Assembly: GCA_958436175.1 (NCBI GenBank)
Contig: CAUBJF010000019.1
Coordinates: 1-35,562 of the forward strand
Reading direction: 5' to 3'
Length of the DNA: 35,562 nt
Source of the DNA: an uncultured Muribaculaceae bacterium
Lineage (GTDB): Bacteria; Bacteroidota; Bacteroidia; Bacteroidales; Muribaculaceae
The position numbers and the translations under genes were made by a program. Below, one piece after another: positions 33,475-35,562 of the stretch; positions within the stretch are counted from its first letter, which is position 1; the number at the start of each line of letters is the position of its first letter. The notes beneath the pieces were generated by a model. The model was given only the letters and a program-made list of their open reading frames with translations. It ran no database searches and was not told the DNA's origin.

Positions 33475-35562
33475 TCACTGATTTACGGCATCATAAAGTA
33501 TCGATGACGGAGTTACGCCGAAGTGCTTGGTGAAACAGCGAGTGAAATACTTCGAATCATTGAATCCAACTTCGTAGGCTATCTCCGATATGTTCATAGC
33601 CTTGGTTCGTCGGTTACGCTCGAGCAGTTCGCGGGCCGTGTTAAGGCGATAGCTTCGCAGGAGCTGACCGGCTGGCTGCCCTGCTATGCTCTGGAGCTTC
33701 TTGTTGAGAAGCGACCGGCTGACACCAAGAGCCTCGGCGAAATCGCCAATCTCGAAGTATGAGTTACGATAGTTGTCTTTGATAACTGACATCACTTGAT
33801 CCATAAATTTCTTATCTCGCGAATCCTCGTCGATGTTTAGTGTTTCCACTTCGAGATGTCCGGCAAAACGCTGCTGATATCTGCGCTTGTTGTCCAGGAT
33901 GTTGTCGATACGGGCCAGGAGGAGTTCCTCGTCGAAAGGTTTGAGGATATACTCGTCGACACCTATTCGGAAGCTCTCGAGTCTTGATTCGCGGGCAGCT
34001 TTGGCCGTGAGCATCAGGAACGGTATATGGCTAATCTCAAAAGTCTCCTTGACCCTGCGCGACAGCTCTATGCCGTCCATCACAGGCATCATGAGGTCGG
34101 AAATGATAAGATCTATTTCCTTAGAGAAGAGCACTTTCAATGCATCTTCGCCGTTACGAGCCTCGGCTACATAGAAACGGTCTGTCAGGATACTGCGTAT
34201 GAACGAGCGCATATCGTCATTATCTTCAACGACAAGAATCGTAGGACTGGAATCTTTGGACTCGACATTTTCGTGCGCCGCCACAACAGCAGGAGTTGAT
34301 ACGACACCTTTCGACGTATCCTCGACAGCCACCTCGGGAACATCGTCGCTGTCGAGAGGCAGAAGGACTCGGAAAGTACATCCGCGGCCCGAATGGTTGT
34401 TGTGGAAACTGATGCTACCTCCATATATCTCTATAAGGCTGCGGCAAAGATAGAGACCAATGCCACTGCCAGCCTGGCCGGAGACAGGATAGCTCATCGA
34501 GCTCTTGCCCTGATAGAAACGGTCGAATATGCGCTCCACATCGTCGGGAGCTATGCCTTTACCGCTATCGCTGACACTCAGAAAGATAGCGCGGCTGCCC
34601 TTGAAGCAGCCCATGGGCAGGATTGTTGCGTAGACACTTATATGACCTCTCTCGGGCGAGAACTTGACGGCATTGCCAAGAAGGTTGATAAGGACCTTCT
34701 GAATGGCCTCGACATCGAACCTGACGATGGGCCGTGGCAGATGAGTCACAAGCTTCAGATCAATATTGCGGTCGTCGGTAGTGGGCTTGAACGAGCCTAT
34801 GAGGTTGTCGAGGAAGAGTTTCAGATCAGCCTTGGTCAGCGATATTTCCATTTTCCCCGATTCAAGCTTGCGGAAATCCATGAGCTGGTTGACAAGCGAA
34901 AGGAGATATTTGGAATTCCGTTCTACGAAATGGAGCTGTTCGATAACCTGTGGGTTATAGCTTAGTTTAAGAGCGCGTTCTATAGGACCGATGATGAGTG
35001 TTATCGGCGTACGGAATTCGTGCGTGATATTGGTAAAGAAGGCAATACGGTCCATCGTGAGCTGCTGGACCTGGCGCTTGTGCTCCTCTATCTCGCTTGT
35101 CCGTTGAGCCACAGTCTCTTCCAACACTTTTTGCTGATTTTTGAGCGAAAGAACTCTCCGCTTGTATATGAAATAGGCCAAGCTCACGGCTATAATGACT
35201 GTCAGAATGATAAACCACCAGCGTTTATAAAAATATGGTGTAATTGTCAAAGGTACAGAAGCGGTCAGGAGCTCTGATTCCTTGATGCCAGGAGGACGGT
35301 ACGCCACTTCCATAGTATAGTCACCGGGTGAGAGGTTAGTATAACTCACATATCTGCGGCCGTCGGGAAGCACAATCCAGGACGGATCGAAACCCTTCAG
35401 CCGATATGAATACACACCTCCTTTATGATTGTCGTAGTCGAGAGACGAAAATTCGAACGACACGGAGCGAAAGCCTTCATGAATGGAAAGGCGGCCGTCG
35501 GGGCCGATAGTGTATGAATCGCTTTGTTCGGCATTCGAAAGTTCCTGGTTGTCAATACGAAC
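33475..35562 (-). CDS. Hybrid two-component system regulator (HTCS), 5' end outside window
   Basis: A one-protein sensor and regulator that controls the PUL. The frame stays open to the window edge; the GTG at 35463 is an internal codon (the preceding residues read ...IHEGFRS), so the N-terminal signal peptide and most of the periplasmic propeller are missing. Counted from that GTG: end of the Y_Y_Y sensor domain (1-77, 'YSYRLKGFDPSW', 'LSPGDYTMEV'), one membrane helix (82-100), HisKA with phospho-acceptor His148 in 'NITHEFRTP', ATPase domain (N-box 'NLLGNAVKFS', 'SDSGKGI', 'GSGIGLYLC'), receiver domain with Asp456 in 'LIISDLMMPVMDG' and Lys508, and a C-terminal AraC helix-turn-helix (about 560-655, 'ISEIAYEVGFNDSKYFTRCF'). 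All signalling residues are present. In arabinan PULs the equivalent sensor responds to arabino-oligosaccharides; the ligand here is inferred. Confidence 0.95.
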   Translation of the reverse strand, partial: VRIDNQELSNAEQSDSYTIGPDGRLSIHEGFRSVSFEFSSLDYDNHKGGVYSYRLKGFDPSWIVLPDGRRYVSYTNLSPGDYTMEVAYRPPGIKESELLTASVPLTITPYFYKRWWFIILTVIIAVSLAYFIYKRRVLSLKNQQKVLEETVAQRTSEIEEHKRQVQQLTMDRIAFFTNITHEFRTPITLIIGPIERALKLSYNPQVIEQLHFVERNSKYLLSLVNQLMDFRKLESGKMEISLTKADLKLFLDNLIGSFKPTTDDRNIDLKLVTHLPRPIVRFDVEAIQKVLINLLGNAVKFSPERGHISVYATILPMGCFKGSRAIFLSVSDSGKGIAPDDVERIFDRFYQGKSSMSYPVSGQAGSGIGLYLCRSLIEIYGGSISFHNNHSGRGCTFRVLLPLDSDDVPEVAVEDTSKGVVSTPAVVAAHENVESKDSSPTILVVEDNDDMRSFIRSILTDRFYVAEARNGEDALKVLFSKEIDLIISDLMMPVMDGIELSRRVKETFEISHIPFLMLTAKAARESRLESFRIGVDEYILKPFDEELLLARIDNILDNKRRYQQRFAGHLEVETLNIDEDSRDKKFMDQVMSVIKDNYRNSYFEIGDFAEALGVSRSLLNKKLQSIAGQPAGQLLRSYRLNTARELLERNRRTKAMNISEIAYEVGFNDSKYFTRCFTKHFGVTPSSILYDAVNQ

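Noticed and set aside
1..35562. tRNA, rRNA, CRISPR arrays, insertion sequences
   Set aside because: No cloverleaf-like, rRNA-like, regularly spaced repeat or transposase-coding sequence was noticed on reading both strands. A covariance-model scan was not possible.

Overview
The window reads as chromosome of a Bacteroidales bacterium, most likely a gut commensal of the Muribaculaceae type. This is an inference from three things: SusC/SusD pairs with a hybrid two-component regulator, type IX secretion (T9SS) C-terminal tails, and Bacteroidales promoter boxes (TTTG, about 18-20 bases, then TAnnTTTG) with no Shine-Dalgarno signals. Most genes are moderately GC-rich. The stretch at about 11.3-14.5 kb is clearly AT-rich.

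Layout. 1-2.5 kb: the tail of a CotH-like protein (+) converges on a two-gene minus-strand unit, an alpha/beta hydrolase followed by an unrecognised secreted protein. 2.5-7.5 kb (-): a GH2 beta-galactosidase and, upstream of it, a TonB-dependent receptor. 7.6-10.8 kb (-): trigger factor, a SpoU/TrmH-type RNA methyltransferase, and a coupled pair made of an M15 peptidase (endolysin-like) and a small lipoprotein with a C-terminal membrane anchor, which looks like a unimolecular spanin. 10.9-14.5 kb (-): a gingipain-type C25 protease coupled to a BspA-like leucine-rich-repeat protein, both with T9SS-type tails. 14.6-17.1 kb (+): a GHL10/DUF187 glycoside hydrolase and a family 2 glycosyltransferase, whose 3' end overlaps a second, convergent family 2 glycosyltransferase (-). 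17.9-19.4 kb: rpiB (-) and a CorA-type metal transporter (+), divergently arranged.

19.5-35.56 kb is one minus-strand polysaccharide utilisation locus. In transcription order it holds a hybrid two-component regulator (cut by the window edge), a surface glycan-binding lipoprotein with a tandem-duplicated module, SusC-1/SusD-1, SusC-2/SusD-2, and a GH43 lipoprotein with a complete catalytic triad. As I remember it, this order matches the Bacteroides thetaiotaomicron arabinan locus BT0366-BT0360. The likely logic is that the regulator senses an arabino-oligosaccharide in the periplasm and switches on the operon; the surface lipoproteins capture arabinan, the GH43 cuts it, and the two SusC/D pumps import the pieces. 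The enzymes that would finish degradation (GH51, exo-acting GH43) are not in this window.

The most unusual elements are the isolated endolysin plus u-spanin-like pair, the duplicated module of the glycan-binding protein, the AT-rich gingipain/BspA pair, and the atypical TonB-box region of SusC-2. No RNA genes, insertion sequences, CRISPR arrays or attachment sites were seen. No gene-free stretch exceeds 300 bases.
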